From Prevotella sp. UBA6994 (GTDB lineage Bacteria; Bacteroidota; Bacteroidia; Bacteroidales; Bacteroidaceae): a stretch of DNA of 64,000 bases. Location: NCBI GenBank assembly GCA_002449845.1, contig DJXW01000024.1:1-64000 (forward strand), written 5' to 3'. Position 1 is the stretch's first letter. Each line of letters starts with the position of its first letter. Shown one piece after another: positions 54,730 to 63,132 of the stretch. The translations under genes were made by a program, and so were the position numbers. The notes below the pieces were generated by a model. It worked only from the letters and a program-made list of their open reading frames with translations, was not told the origin of the DNA and did no database searches.

Positions 54730-55070
54730 TGCCAAAATACGGGCATATTTTCAAATAACTTGAGAGTTGGTTGAAAATATGCCCGTATTTTGATGTTTTT
54801 GCAATATGCTGAAAATCAGGTAATTGTAATTTTCTGTCTTTTGGTAATAGCGGAAAAAACCAAGTTTTTACCTCAAAATACCCTCTTTTTTGCCCTTCAT
54901 AACATATAAAGATAGCACTCGTAACATACATAGTTACGGTCATAACTCATATAGTTACGCTCGTAACATGCAATGTTACGATGAAAAATACGCTTTTTCT
55001 CCCGTTATAACCCATTTTCTCTGCTTCCCATTTCTATTTCGCAAGAAAATGCTAACAAGTTTTTGTCGGG
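54730..55070 (-). repeat. Dispersed ~340-bp element, copy 3 (inverted)
   Basis: Same layout as copies 1 and 2 but on the other strand. Its 5' box is near 55050-55070, GAAATAGAAATGGGAAGC shares the copy 1 sequence, the four dyads lie at 54898-54980, and the closing hairpin is a perfect 21-bp inverted repeat with a 16-nt loop (54734-54754 and 54771-54791). It fills most of the 511-bp gap between the helicase remnant and the HEPN/MNT pair. The HEPN gene promoter begins about 60 nt beyond it. Confidence 0.78.
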
Positions 55071-55131
55071 TATTTTGACAATTTTTGTTAAATCTCTTGA
55101 ATTGTTAAATAAAAAAGTGTACAATAATGGA

Positions 55132-55163
55132 TTTGGAAATATCATTTTTAATTTGTAGTTTTG
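55132..55163 (+). promoter_or_regulatory. Promoter of the HEPN/MNT pair
   Basis: TTTG (55132-55135), 20 nt, TAGTTTTG (55156-55163), 19 nt before the start codon. Exact consensus match. Confidence 0.7.
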
Positions 55164-55182
55164 CAAAAAACTATTTGAACAG

Positions 55183-55599
55183 ATGAATGAAATACAACCC
55201 AGATGGATAGAACGGCTTACCACATTCAAGAACGCTATAGCAAGGTTGTGTGAGATTATTGATATTTATAAGCAACGTCCGTTAAATTCGTTTGAAAACG
55301 ACAGTCTTATAAAAAGATTTGAATTCACATACGAGATGGCGTGGAAGCTAATGATGAGTTACGAAAAAGAGAATGGCATCACAGAACTTATGGGTTCAAA
55401 GGATGTGGTGCGACGTGCTTTTGCCATGTCGTTAATAGAAAATGGCGAGACATGGTTGGAGATGATAGACGACAGGAATAAAACGTCTCATCTATATGAC
55501 GAAGAAATGGCTGAGGATGTGATAGATGATATTGTTCATACATATTATCCTCTGTTCTTGGAATTACGAAATAAAATGGATGTGTTAGCAAATGGATGA
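55183..55599 (+). CDS. HEPN-domain protein, HepT/HI0074-like (toxin or nucleotidyltransferase substrate-binding subunit)
   Basis: The 138-residue helical protein is of the nucleotidyltransferase substrate-binding/HEPN type. Residues 98-105 (RNKTSHLY) match the RX4HXY motif of HepT RNases, in which the Tyr is AMPylated by the partner. LIKRFEFTYEMAWKLMM is typical of the family. The gene overlaps the following MNT gene by 8 nt, the usual toxin-antitoxin arrangement. It has its own consensus promoter and sits right beside a dispersed-element copy and a broken helicase gene, a context suggesting an accessory region. An alternative reading is a non-toxic HI0074-like pair. Confidence 0.82.
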   Translation: MNEIQPRWIERLTTFKNAIARLCEIIDIYKQRPLNSFENDSLIKRFEFTYEMAWKLMMSYEKENGITELMGSKDVVRRAFAMSLIENGETWLEMIDDRNKTSHLYDEEMAEDVIDDIVHTYYPLFLELRNKMDVLANG

Positions 55600-55930
55600 T
55601 GGAATGTACGGACTGACAGAACAGTCTTATAATGAGTTGATGCAGATATTGGCTTCTTTTCCTGAGATAGAGGAAGTCATAATCTATGGCTCTCGTGCAA
55701 GAGGCGACTATTGGCGAGCTTCTGATATAGATTTATCTATTAAGGGGAAAGATTTTAACCGTCATGTGCTCGCCCTTTTGAACGATAAGTTGTATAACTC
55801 ACATATTCCTCAGATATGTGACACCCATATTTATACGAACGTGAAAAACTCAAAGTTTAAGGATAATATTGAGAGGGATGGACAAGTAATATATCGTAGA
55901 GAAATTCCTAAAAGCACTTCGGTCTTGTAA
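55592..55930 (+). CDS. MNT-family nucleotidyltransferase, MntA/HI0073-like (antitoxin)
   Basis: A minimal nucleotidyltransferase of 112 residues. The motif GSRARGDYWRASDIDLSIKG (residues 33-52) has the GS, RG and DxD residues needed for nucleotide transfer. In MntA/HepT pairs this enzyme adds AMP to the Tyr of the toxin and so disarms it. Length is that of HI0073 (about 114) rather than larger DNA-polymerase-beta-like forms. The start codon is within the stop region of the HEPN gene, so translation is coupled. No further gene is linked. Confidence 0.85.
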   Translation: MDDGMYGLTEQSYNELMQILASFPEIEEVIIYGSRARGDYWRASDIDLSIKGKDFNRHVLALLNDKLYNSHIPQICDTHIYTNVKNSKFKDNIERDGQVIYRREIPKSTSVL

Positions 55931-56106
55931 CATTTGTATAAGCATAATATAACAAATGGCACATATTTGTTGTAAGAAATGCTTTCTATGTCATTGTGCC
56001 AACATCGTATTATTTCTTTCGTATTAGGGGTCGTAACATGCGTGGATATTCGTGTTCAATAATCAATTTTCAATATGATTTTTATGGTGGTTTCAGAAAT
56101 AATGAT

Positions 56107-56114
56107 TATATTTG
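56107..56114 (+). promoter_or_regulatory. -7 element of the second BspA-like gene
   Basis: TATATTTG, 27 nt before the ATG at 56142. Confidence 0.5.
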
Positions 56115-56141
56115 CATTCACAAACATAAACCAATGAAATC

Positions 56142-57482
56142 ATGAAAAAACAAGCATTATTCTTCCTTTTGATGCTTACGTCCATGCTGGCGAAAGCAGA
56201 GAAAGTACTAATTGATGGCATTTGGTTCAACTTAAACCCTCAAGAATGTATTGCTGAAGTGACATGGGGATCCTCAAAATATGCTTCTACATATTCTGGA
56301 GAAATAAAAATACCTGAAAAGGTTACGTACAAACAAATTGATTATGCAGTATCAACCATTGGAGAATATGCATTCCATGGTGATGTAAATCTTTCTTCTG
56401 TAAACATCCCTAACAGTGTAACCAGCATCGGAGATAATGCTTTTTATGGATGCACAGGTTTGACTTCTGTTATTCTTCCAAATAGTATAAAAACTATTGG
56501 AAATGAGGCGTTTCGTGGGTCAAGTATAACTGCTATAGACATTCCAAATAGTGTGATAAGTATCGGGAAGTATGTTTTCGCATATTGCTTAAACCTCTCC
56601 TCTGTAACTATTTCAAATAGTGTATTAACAATTAATGATTATACTTTCTCGGGATGTGAAAAATTATTGACAGTACTGATACCAGAAAGTGTAATGTCTA
56701 TAGGAGATGGTGCTTTTGAAAGAACAGGTCTAACTGCTATTGTTCTTCCCGATAACGTTACATCCATTGGCTTAAGTGCTTTCTCTGGTTGTTCAAACCT
56801 TATTTCTGTAATTTTAGGTAATGGCGTGAAGACAATTGAAGGGTACGCTTTCCATAGTTGTTATAAACTAACTTCAATAACAATACCAAATAATATAATT
56901 TCAATAGGTAATTATACATTTTGTAGATGTACAGGTATAACAACCATCAACATTGGTAAAAATGTTACAAGAATAGGAGAAGGAGCTTTTAATGGCTGTA
57001 CAAGTATAGTTGATTGTTTTTGTTATGGGGACAAAGTGCCAACCGCAGTCTATAATGCTTTTAATAATTCTAATGTGATGAATGCCACGCTTCATGTTAA
57101 AGATTCCTTGATAGAGATGTATCAAAACTCTACTCCATGGAATTATTTTAAGGATATCGAAAAGATGTCAAAGTGCATAAAACCTACCATCACACTGCTT
57201 GCTAATGGCAAAATCAAGGTGGAGAGTGCTACAGAAGGAGCAACATGTGTAACAAATATTACTGCATCGAATGCCGAACCTTTGACAGATGGGGAGATTA
57301 GTTTAAATACTCCGTTAACCGTCTATACCGTTACCGCATACGCTACGAAAGAGGGCTATGATGATTCCGAGGTAGCTACCGCCACGTTCCGATATGAGAA
57401 GACGGAGGGTGATATGAATGGCGACGGACAAGTAAACGTCAGTGATGTGGTGCAATTGGTAAACACTATTTTGAGTAAATAA
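56142..57482 (+). CDS. BspA-like leucine-rich repeat protein with dockerin-like C-terminus
   Basis: The 446-residue protein has a signal peptide (ALFFLLMLTSMLAKA) and about eleven LRR_5 repeats (IPNSVTSIGDNAFYGCTGLTS-type, residues 60-310). A C-terminal Ig-like stretch follows (KPTITLLANGKIKVESATEG), then one dockerin-type calcium loop at the very end (GDMNGDGQVNVSDVVQLVN). Single dockerin-like repeats are common in secreted Prevotella proteins; whether they bind cohesins is unclear. It probably sits on the surface. It shares the repeat family with the protein at 36305-38227 but not its C-terminal tail. The next gene starts 14 nt later, so transcription may run on into the peptidase operon. 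Confidence 0.88.
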   Translation: MKKQALFFLLMLTSMLAKAEKVLIDGIWFNLNPQECIAEVTWGSSKYASTYSGEIKIPEKVTYKQIDYAVSTIGEYAFHGDVNLSSVNIPNSVTSIGDNAFYGCTGLTSVILPNSIKTIGNEAFRGSSITAIDIPNSVISIGKYVFAYCLNLSSVTISNSVLTINDYTFSGCEKLLTVLIPESVMSIGDGAFERTGLTAIVLPDNVTSIGLSAFSGCSNLISVILGNGVKTIEGYAFHSCYKLTSITIPNNIISIGNYTFCRCTGITTINIGKNVTRIGEGAFNGCTSIVDCFCYGDKVPTAVYNAFNNSNVMNATLHVKDSLIEMYQNSTPWNYFKDIEKMSKCIKPTITLLANGKIKVESATEGATCVTNITASNAEPLTDGEISLNTPLTVYTVTAYATKEGYDDSEVATATFRYEKTEGDMNGDGQVNVSDVVQLVNTILSK

Positions 57483-57495
57483 ATAAAACAATAAT

Positions 57496-59289
57496 ATGAA
57501 AGAAGAAATCAGCAACCGATTGTCAACCTTGCGCGAGGTGATGCGACGTGAAAACCTTGCGGCGTTTATATTCCCCAGTACTGACCCGCATCATGGCGAG
57601 TATGTGCCAGACCATTGGAAAGGGAGAGAATGGATTAGTGGGTTTAACGGTTCGGCAGGAACGGCGGTGGTTACGATGAATAGTGCCGCATTGTGGACAG
57701 ACTCCCGTTATTTTCTTGCCGCAGAGGAACAGTTGAAAGATACTGAATTTCAATTGATGAAACTCAAGATGCCTGATACGCCTACCATTCCCAAATGGTT
57801 GGGAAGAGAGTTGTTGAGCATGTCGTCCACGGAAATCGGCATTGACGGAATGGTCAATTCACTCTCGTCGGTGGAAGAACTCATCAAGGACATGCGCCAG
57901 AACGGTGGCATTACGGTGAGAACCAATCTTGACCCGTTGGAACAGATTTGGGAAAACCGTCCTCCCATCCCCGAAGACAAGGTAGAGATACAACCCATAG
58001 AATATGCCGGTGAGAGCGCAACGTCAAAGATACAACGTGTGAGAAAGGCTTTGCGCGAGCAACACGCAGACGGAATGTTGATTTCTGCGTTAGATGACAT
58101 TGCGTGGATATTAAACCTGCGAGGCTCAGACGTGCATTGCACCCCGTTGTTCGTGAGTTACCTGTTGATTTCCACGACCAAAGTCACCTTGTTTATCAAT
58201 CCCAAGAAACTCACTCCTGAAGTCTCTGCGTATCTGCGTGAAAACCAGGTTGACGTAGAAGACTATGACCAGGTGAAGAAAGGACTGCAAGACTATTTTG
58301 AATACAACATCCTCATCGATCCAGACGAGTTGAACTACACCCTTTCAAAAGCCATCAAGACCAAGGAAATCATTCGGGGCAAGTCGCCAGTACCTGCCAT
58401 GAAAGCCATCAAGAACGAAAGGGAAATAGCGGGTTTTAGGCAAGCGATGCTGAAAGACGGCATCGCACTCGTGAAATTCTTGAAATGGTTGAAGCCGGCA
58501 GTGGAGGCAGGAGGACAAACCGAGATTTCCATTGACCAGAAGCTCACCGCATTGAGGGCGGAGCAACCCCTGTTTCGTGGTCTCTCATTCGACACGATAG
58601 CCGGCTATGAGCAGCACGGAGCCATCGTACACTATGAGGCAACGCCAGAAACAGATGCAACGCTGGAACCCAAAGGACTTTTGCTTATCGACAGTGGAGC
58701 GCAATATCAAGACGGAACGACAGACATCACCCGTACCATTGCCTTGGGACCACTGACGGAAGAGCAACGACACATCTATACGTTGGTGCTGAAAGGACAT
58801 ATACAGTTGGAACTCTGCAAATTCCCCTCTGGAGCCAGTGGAACGCAGATGGACATCCTTGCCCGTATGGATATGTGGCGAGAGGGATTGAACTATCTGC
58901 ACGGTACAGGTCATGGAGTAGGGCAGTACTTGAACGTCCATGAAGGACCCCATCAGTTTCGTATGGAATGGATGCCCGCACCTTTCGTGAAGAACATGAC
59001 CGTGACTGATGAGCCAGGAATCTACCTTGCCAATCGCTTTGGTGTACGACATGAGAACCTGTTGCTCATCGTTCCCTATATGGAAACGGAGTTTGGTGAG
59101 TTCCTGCAATTTGAATCACTTACCCTGTGTCCCTTCGACACCGCTCCCATTGTGAAGGAGATGATGAAAGACGAAGAAATACAATGGTTGAATACGTACC
59201 ACCAAACGGTATTCGACAAGCTCTCTCCCTATCTGCAACCCGATGAGGTGGAATGGTTGAGAGAAGCCACGAAGCCCATAGCCAAATAA
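57496..59289 (+). CDS. Xaa-Pro aminopeptidase (M24B, aminopeptidase P1-like)
   Basis: The 597-residue enzyme removes an N-terminal residue that precedes proline or hydroxyproline. It has the three-part layout of aminopeptidase P1: two creatinase-N domains (residues about 1-310) and a metal-dependent M24 domain. All five metal ligands are present: Asp399 and Asp410 (IDSGAQYQDGTTDITRT), His473 (GTGHGVGQYLNVHEGP), Glu506 (TDEPGIYLA) and Glu520 (GVRHENLLL). Spacings of 11, 63, 33 and 14 nearly equal those I recall for the human enzyme. No signal peptide, so it acts in the cytoplasm. It starts an operon with a second M24 peptidase and a glycyl radical enzyme. Confidence 0.94.
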   Translation: MKEEISNRLSTLREVMRRENLAAFIFPSTDPHHGEYVPDHWKGREWISGFNGSAGTAVVTMNSAALWTDSRYFLAAEEQLKDTEFQLMKLKMPDTPTIPKWLGRELLSMSSTEIGIDGMVNSLSSVEELIKDMRQNGGITVRTNLDPLEQIWENRPPIPEDKVEIQPIEYAGESATSKIQRVRKALREQHADGMLISALDDIAWILNLRGSDVHCTPLFVSYLLISTTKVTLFINPKKLTPEVSAYLRENQVDVEDYDQVKKGLQDYFEYNILIDPDELNYTLSKAIKTKEIIRGKSPVPAMKAIKNEREIAGFRQAMLKDGIALVKFLKWLKPAVEAGGQTEISIDQKLTALRAEQPLFRGLSFDTIAGYEQHGAIVHYEATPETDATLEPKGLLLIDSGAQYQDGTTDITRTIALGPLTEEQRHIYTLVLKGHIQLELCKFPSGASGTQMDILARMDMWREGLNYLHGTGHGVGQYLNVHEGPHQFRMEWMPAPFVKNMTVTDEPGIYLANRFGVRHENLLLIVPYMETEFGEFLQFESLTLCPFDTAPIVKEMMKDEEIQWLNTYHQTVFDKLSPYLQPDEVEWLREATKPIAK

Positions 59290-59305
59290 TCACCAAATCA
59301 TAATC

Positions 59306-60715
59306 ATGGTCATGAAACTTTTCGCAAAGGAAACATATATCAATAGAAGACGAGTGCTCCAACGAGAAATGGGAAAAGGATTGCTCGTGTTTCTTGGCAA
59401 CAAGGAGTGTGGCATGAACTATGCCGACAACACCTATCGCTTTAGGCAAGACAGTACGTTCTTGTATTATTTCGGATTGGACTGTGCCGATTTAGCTGCC
59501 GTCATCGACGTAGATGAAGACCGTGAAATCGTCTTTGGAAACGAACTCACGATTGATGACATCGTTTGGACAGGCACGCAACCCACATTGCAGGAAATGT
59601 GCCAGCAAGTGGGGGTAGCTCACTCCTTGCCCTTGAAAAACTTGAAGGAGTATATTCTCAAGGCGCAGGCAAAGGGACAGACGATACACTTCCTCCCCCC
59701 TTACCGTGCAGAACACCAAGTGTGGTTGCAAGAACTTACGGGCTTGTTGCCATCAGCACAGGCAGCCCAGGCATCGGTACCTTTTATCAAAGCCATCGTC
59801 AAGCAACGCAACCATAAGAGTGCGGAAGAGATAGCCGCCATAGAGGAGGCGATAGACACCAGTACCGAGATGCACCTGAAGGCTTATAGCATGGTGCGCC
59901 CAGGAGTGACGGAGGCAGAGATAGCTGCTGCCGTTGAGGAAGTAGCAGGTAGGCGTGGGCACACGCTCTCTTTCCCCACCATTGCCACGGTGCAAGGACA
60001 AGTGCTTCATAATCATGGATATATCCACACACTGCAAGAAGGAGACATCTTCTTGTTGGATGCAGGTGCAGAGAACCATCTGCATTACGCCGGCGATCTG
60101 TCATCTTCATTGCCCGTAAACGATAGGTTTAGCGAGCGTCAAGCATACGTTTACAACATCCATCTGTCAAGTTTCCAGGCGGCGGTGGATGAACTCAAGC
60201 CAGGCGTACCTTTTCGTAATGCCCATATCGCAGCTGCTACGAAGATTGTAGAGGGAATGAAAGACTTGGGACTGATGAAAGGTGATGCGCGAGATGCTGC
60301 CGAATGTGGCGCATACGCCCTGTTCTTCCCCTGCGGTCTTGGTCACATGATGGGACTCGATGTTCACGACATGGAAAACTTAGGTGAGCAATACGTGGGC
60401 TATGCCGACGGAATGGAGAAAAGCAAGCAATTCGGCTTTAAGTCGTTGAGGTTGGCTCGCCCCCTTGAACCAGGATTCATATTTACCGTAGAGCCAGGCA
60501 TCTATTTCATCCCTGAGCTGATGGATAAGTGGGAGGCAGAGAAACAATTCACCGACTTTATCAATTATGATAAGTTGAAAGAGTGGCGCAACTTTACGGG
60601 ATTGCGAAACGAGTTGGATTACTTGATTACCGAAGACGGAGCCAAACTGTTGGGACACCTGAAGAAGCCTATGACCATAGAAGAAGTAATGAATGCAAAA
60701 AACACAAAGATATGA
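59306..60715 (+). CDS. Aminopeptidase P family protein (M24B, shorter PepP-like)
   Basis: A 469-residue PepP-type enzyme, distinct from the one just upstream: a single creatinase-N (AMP_N) domain (RRVLQREMGKGLLVFLGNKE) precedes the M24 domain. Metal ligands are Asp252 and Asp264 (LLDAGAENHLHYAGDLSSS), His347 (GLGHMMGLDVHD), Glu396 (TVEPGIYF) and Glu436 (GLRNELDYLIT). The second Asp is followed by Leu-Ser rather than the usual Ile/Thr-Arg. The pair probably has different preferences for dipeptides and longer peptides such as X-Pro or X-Hyp. Its stop overlaps the start of the next gene (ATGA), so translation is coupled. Confidence 0.92.
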   Translation: MVMKLFAKETYINRRRVLQREMGKGLLVFLGNKECGMNYADNTYRFRQDSTFLYYFGLDCADLAAVIDVDEDREIVFGNELTIDDIVWTGTQPTLQEMCQQVGVAHSLPLKNLKEYILKAQAKGQTIHFLPPYRAEHQVWLQELTGLLPSAQAAQASVPFIKAIVKQRNHKSAEEIAAIEEAIDTSTEMHLKAYSMVRPGVTEAEIAAAVEEVAGRRGHTLSFPTIATVQGQVLHNHGYIHTLQEGDIFLLDAGAENHLHYAGDLSSSLPVNDRFSERQAYVYNIHLSSFQAAVDELKPGVPFRNAHIAAATKIVEGMKDLGLMKGDARDAAECGAYALFFPCGLGHMMGLDVHDMENLGEQYVGYADGMEKSKQFGFKSLRLARPLEPGFIFTVEPGIYFIPELMDKWEAEKQFTDFINYDKLKEWRNFTGLRNELDYLITEDGAKLLGHLKKPMTIEEVMNAKNTKI

Positions 60716-63132
60716 ATTTTTCCATTAAGAACCCCGCCAACGAGGGGGGCATGAATGAGCGCATCAAACGCTTGCGCCAAGAGAATTTTGACACGCCTAC
60801 CACATTGAGCATAGAAAGAGCATTGATAGAAACGGCATTCTATAAGGAAAACTACGGAACAATGCCCATCGCCATGTTGCGTGCAAAGAATTTCTACGAG
60901 ATATGTAAGAAGAAAACCATCTATATAGGGAAAGACGAACTCATCGTAGGAGAACGTGGACCATTGCCCAAGGCAGTACCCACGTTTCCTGAGTTGACCT
61001 GCCACTCCGTGGAAGACTTGCATACGTTGGACACTCGCGACCTGCAAAGTTATCATATCAGTCAGGAAGACATTGATACGTATGAGCGAGAGGTGATACC
61101 TTACTGGAAAGGAAAGACCCAACGAGAACGCATCTTCAACCATGTGTCGAAAGAGTGGGAGGAAGCCTATCATGCAGGCGTGTTTACCGAGTTTATGGAA
61201 CAACGCGCTGCCGGACATACTGCTATGGACGGAAAGATGTATCATACGGGATTGTTAGACGTGAAGGTTCGCATTGAAAAGAAAATTGCCTCGCTGGATT
61301 ACATCTACGACCCAGAGGCAACCGACAAACAACAGGAACTGGAGGCAATGGCGGTTTCGTGTGACGCAGCCATCTTGTTTGCGGAAAGACACGCACAACT
61401 GGCTGAGCAACTGGCTGAGCAGGAGACAGACCCGCAACGAAAGGCAGAGTTGGAAAAGATTGCCGACGTTTGCCATTGGGTACCAGCCCATGCGCCACGC
61501 GACCTGTGGGAAGCCATTCAGATGTATTGGTTCGTGCATCTTGGAACGGTAACCGAGTTGAATGGCTGGGACAGCATGAACCCCGGACATATCGACCAGC
61601 ACCTCTATCCTTTCTATCGAAAAGGACTGGAAGAGGGCACGTTGGACAGAGACAAGGCGAAAGAACTGTTGTCTTGCCTTTGGATCAAGTTTAATAATCA
61701 ACCGGCACCACCCAAGGTGGGAGTGACGGCATTGGAGTCGGGAACCTACAACGACTTTACCAATATCAACATCGGTGGTGTTGACCGTGACGGAAACAAT
61801 GCCGTAAACGACCTGTCGTATATCATCCTTGAGATACAAGAAGAGTTGCATGAACTACAACCAGGTTTGAGCATTCACATTGCCAAGAACACGCCAGATG
61901 AGTTCTTGATAGAAGGTGTGAAGGTCATCAGACAAGGACATGGCTATCCTTCCATTTTCAATCCTGATACCTATATACAAGAGTTGGTACGTGAAGGAAA
62001 GACCCTTGAAGATGCGCGTGAGGGCGGTTGCTCTGGTTGCATTGAAGTAGGTGCTTTCGGTAAGGAGGCTTACCTGTTGACGGGTTATCTGAATACACCG
62101 AAGATACTGGAAATAACCCTGAACAATGGCATTGACCCTGAGACGGGTAAGAAATTGGGATTGGAGACAGGAGACCCACGACAGTTCAAGGATTTTGAAT
62201 CGTTGTATGAGGCTTGGCATCAGCAAATGGTGTATTTCGTGAACCTGAAGCTATCAGTGAACAATTACATAGAAAGAATGTTCTCGCTCTATGCTCCCGC
62301 AACATTCCTGAGCCTGTTCATTGACGATTGCATAGAGAAGGGCAAGGACTACTATAGCGGTGGAGCGCGCTACAACACCACATATATACAATGTACGGGA
62401 TTGGGAACCATCACCGACTGTTTTACAACCTTGAAGAAACATGTCTTTGAGGAAGGTAGATTCACGATGGACGATATGCTCAAGGCTGTGGCTTGCAACT
62501 GGGGGAAAGACACACCCCTTGCCCGTGAATATGAGAAAATGCGTTTGTACATCAGAAACCATACGCCATTCTTCGGGAATGATGACAATTATGCCGATGA
62601 TATTGCCGTGAGGGTGTATGAAGACTTGGTGAAGGCGATAGAGGGAAGACCCAACACAAGAGGAGGAAAGACCCAACTGAATATGTTGAGCACCACTTGC
62701 CACAACTATTTTGGTTCGGTATGCGGAGCAACACCGAATGGACGTTTTGCCCATTTCGCCATCAGCGACGGTACTTCTCCTGCCCACGGATCAGATTCGC
62801 ATGGTCCGACGGCGGTGGTGAAATCACTTGGAAAACTTGACCAGACGAAGAGCGGCGGTACGTTGTTGAATGTACGCTTCGTGCCCTCATTGCTGAAACG
62901 AGATGAAGATTTGAAGAAATTCAGTAGTCTGGTGAGAACATATTTCAAGTTTGGCGGTCACCATATCCAATTCAACATCGTAGATACGGAAACCCTACAT
63001 GATGCGCAGAAACATCCTGACGACTACAAGGACCTGTTGGTGAGAGTAGCTGGCTACTCCGACTATTTCAACGATATGACCGAGCAGTTGCAAAACGAGA
63101 TTATAGCACGAACGGAAAACAATGATTTGTAA
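60712..63132 (+). CDS. hypD: Glycyl radical enzyme, probably trans-4-hydroxy-L-proline dehydratase (HypD)
   Basis: The start at 60712 overlaps the previous stop (ATGA); a longer in-frame start inside the neighbour is rejected. The 806-residue protein has the eliminase thiyl motif Cys443-Ile-Glu445 in GGCSGCIEVGAFGKEAYL and the glycyl radical Gly781 in RVAGYSDYF. These positions fit the HypD family (Cys434, Glu436, Gly765 in the C. difficile enzyme as I recall). HypD dehydrates trans-4-hydroxy-L-proline to pyrroline-5-carboxylate, which ProC then reduces to proline. Two Xaa-Pro peptidases upstream that would free hydroxyproline from peptides support this. Oxygen-sensitive, cytoplasmic. Other GRE dehydratases cannot be excluded by sequence alone. 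Confidence 0.85.
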   Translation: MNFSIKNPANEGGMNERIKRLRQENFDTPTTLSIERALIETAFYKENYGTMPIAMLRAKNFYEICKKKTIYIGKDELIVGERGPLPKAVPTFPELTCHSVEDLHTLDTRDLQSYHISQEDIDTYEREVIPYWKGKTQRERIFNHVSKEWEEAYHAGVFTEFMEQRAAGHTAMDGKMYHTGLLDVKVRIEKKIASLDYIYDPEATDKQQELEAMAVSCDAAILFAERHAQLAEQLAEQETDPQRKAELEKIADVCHWVPAHAPRDLWEAIQMYWFVHLGTVTELNGWDSMNPGHIDQHLYPFYRKGLEEGTLDRDKAKELLSCLWIKFNNQPAPPKVGVTALESGTYNDFTNINIGGVDRDGNNAVNDLSYIILEIQEELHELQPGLSIHIAKNTPDEFLIEGVKVIRQGHGYPSIFNPDTYIQELVREGKTLEDAREGGCSGCIEVGAFGKEAYLLTGYLNTPKILEITLNNGIDPETGKKLGLETGDPRQFKDFESLYEAWHQQMVYFVNLKLSVNNYIERMFSLYAPATFLSLFIDDCIEKGKDYYSGGARYNTTYIQCTGLGTITDCFTTLKKHVFEEGRFTMDDMLKAVACNWGKDTPLAREYEKMRLYIRNHTPFFGNDDNYADDIAVRVYEDLVKAIEGRPNTRGGKTQLNMLSTTCHNYFGSVCGATPNGRFAHFAISDGTSPAHGSDSHGPTAVVKSLGKLDQTKSGGTLLNVRFVPSLLKRDEDLKKFSSLVRTYFKFGGHHIQFNIVDTETLHDAQKHPDDYKDLLVRVAGYSDYFNDMTEQLQNEIIARTENNDL

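Noticed and set aside
56021..56060. Fourth copy of the dispersed element
   Set aside because: Only one half-dyad (CGTAACATGCG) is present, without the other dyads, 5' box or hairpin.
60583..60711. Longer N-terminus for the glycyl radical enzyme
   Set aside because: This would overlap 130 bases of the peptidase gene; the ATGA overlap at 60712 is the normal coupled start and the protein family begins there.
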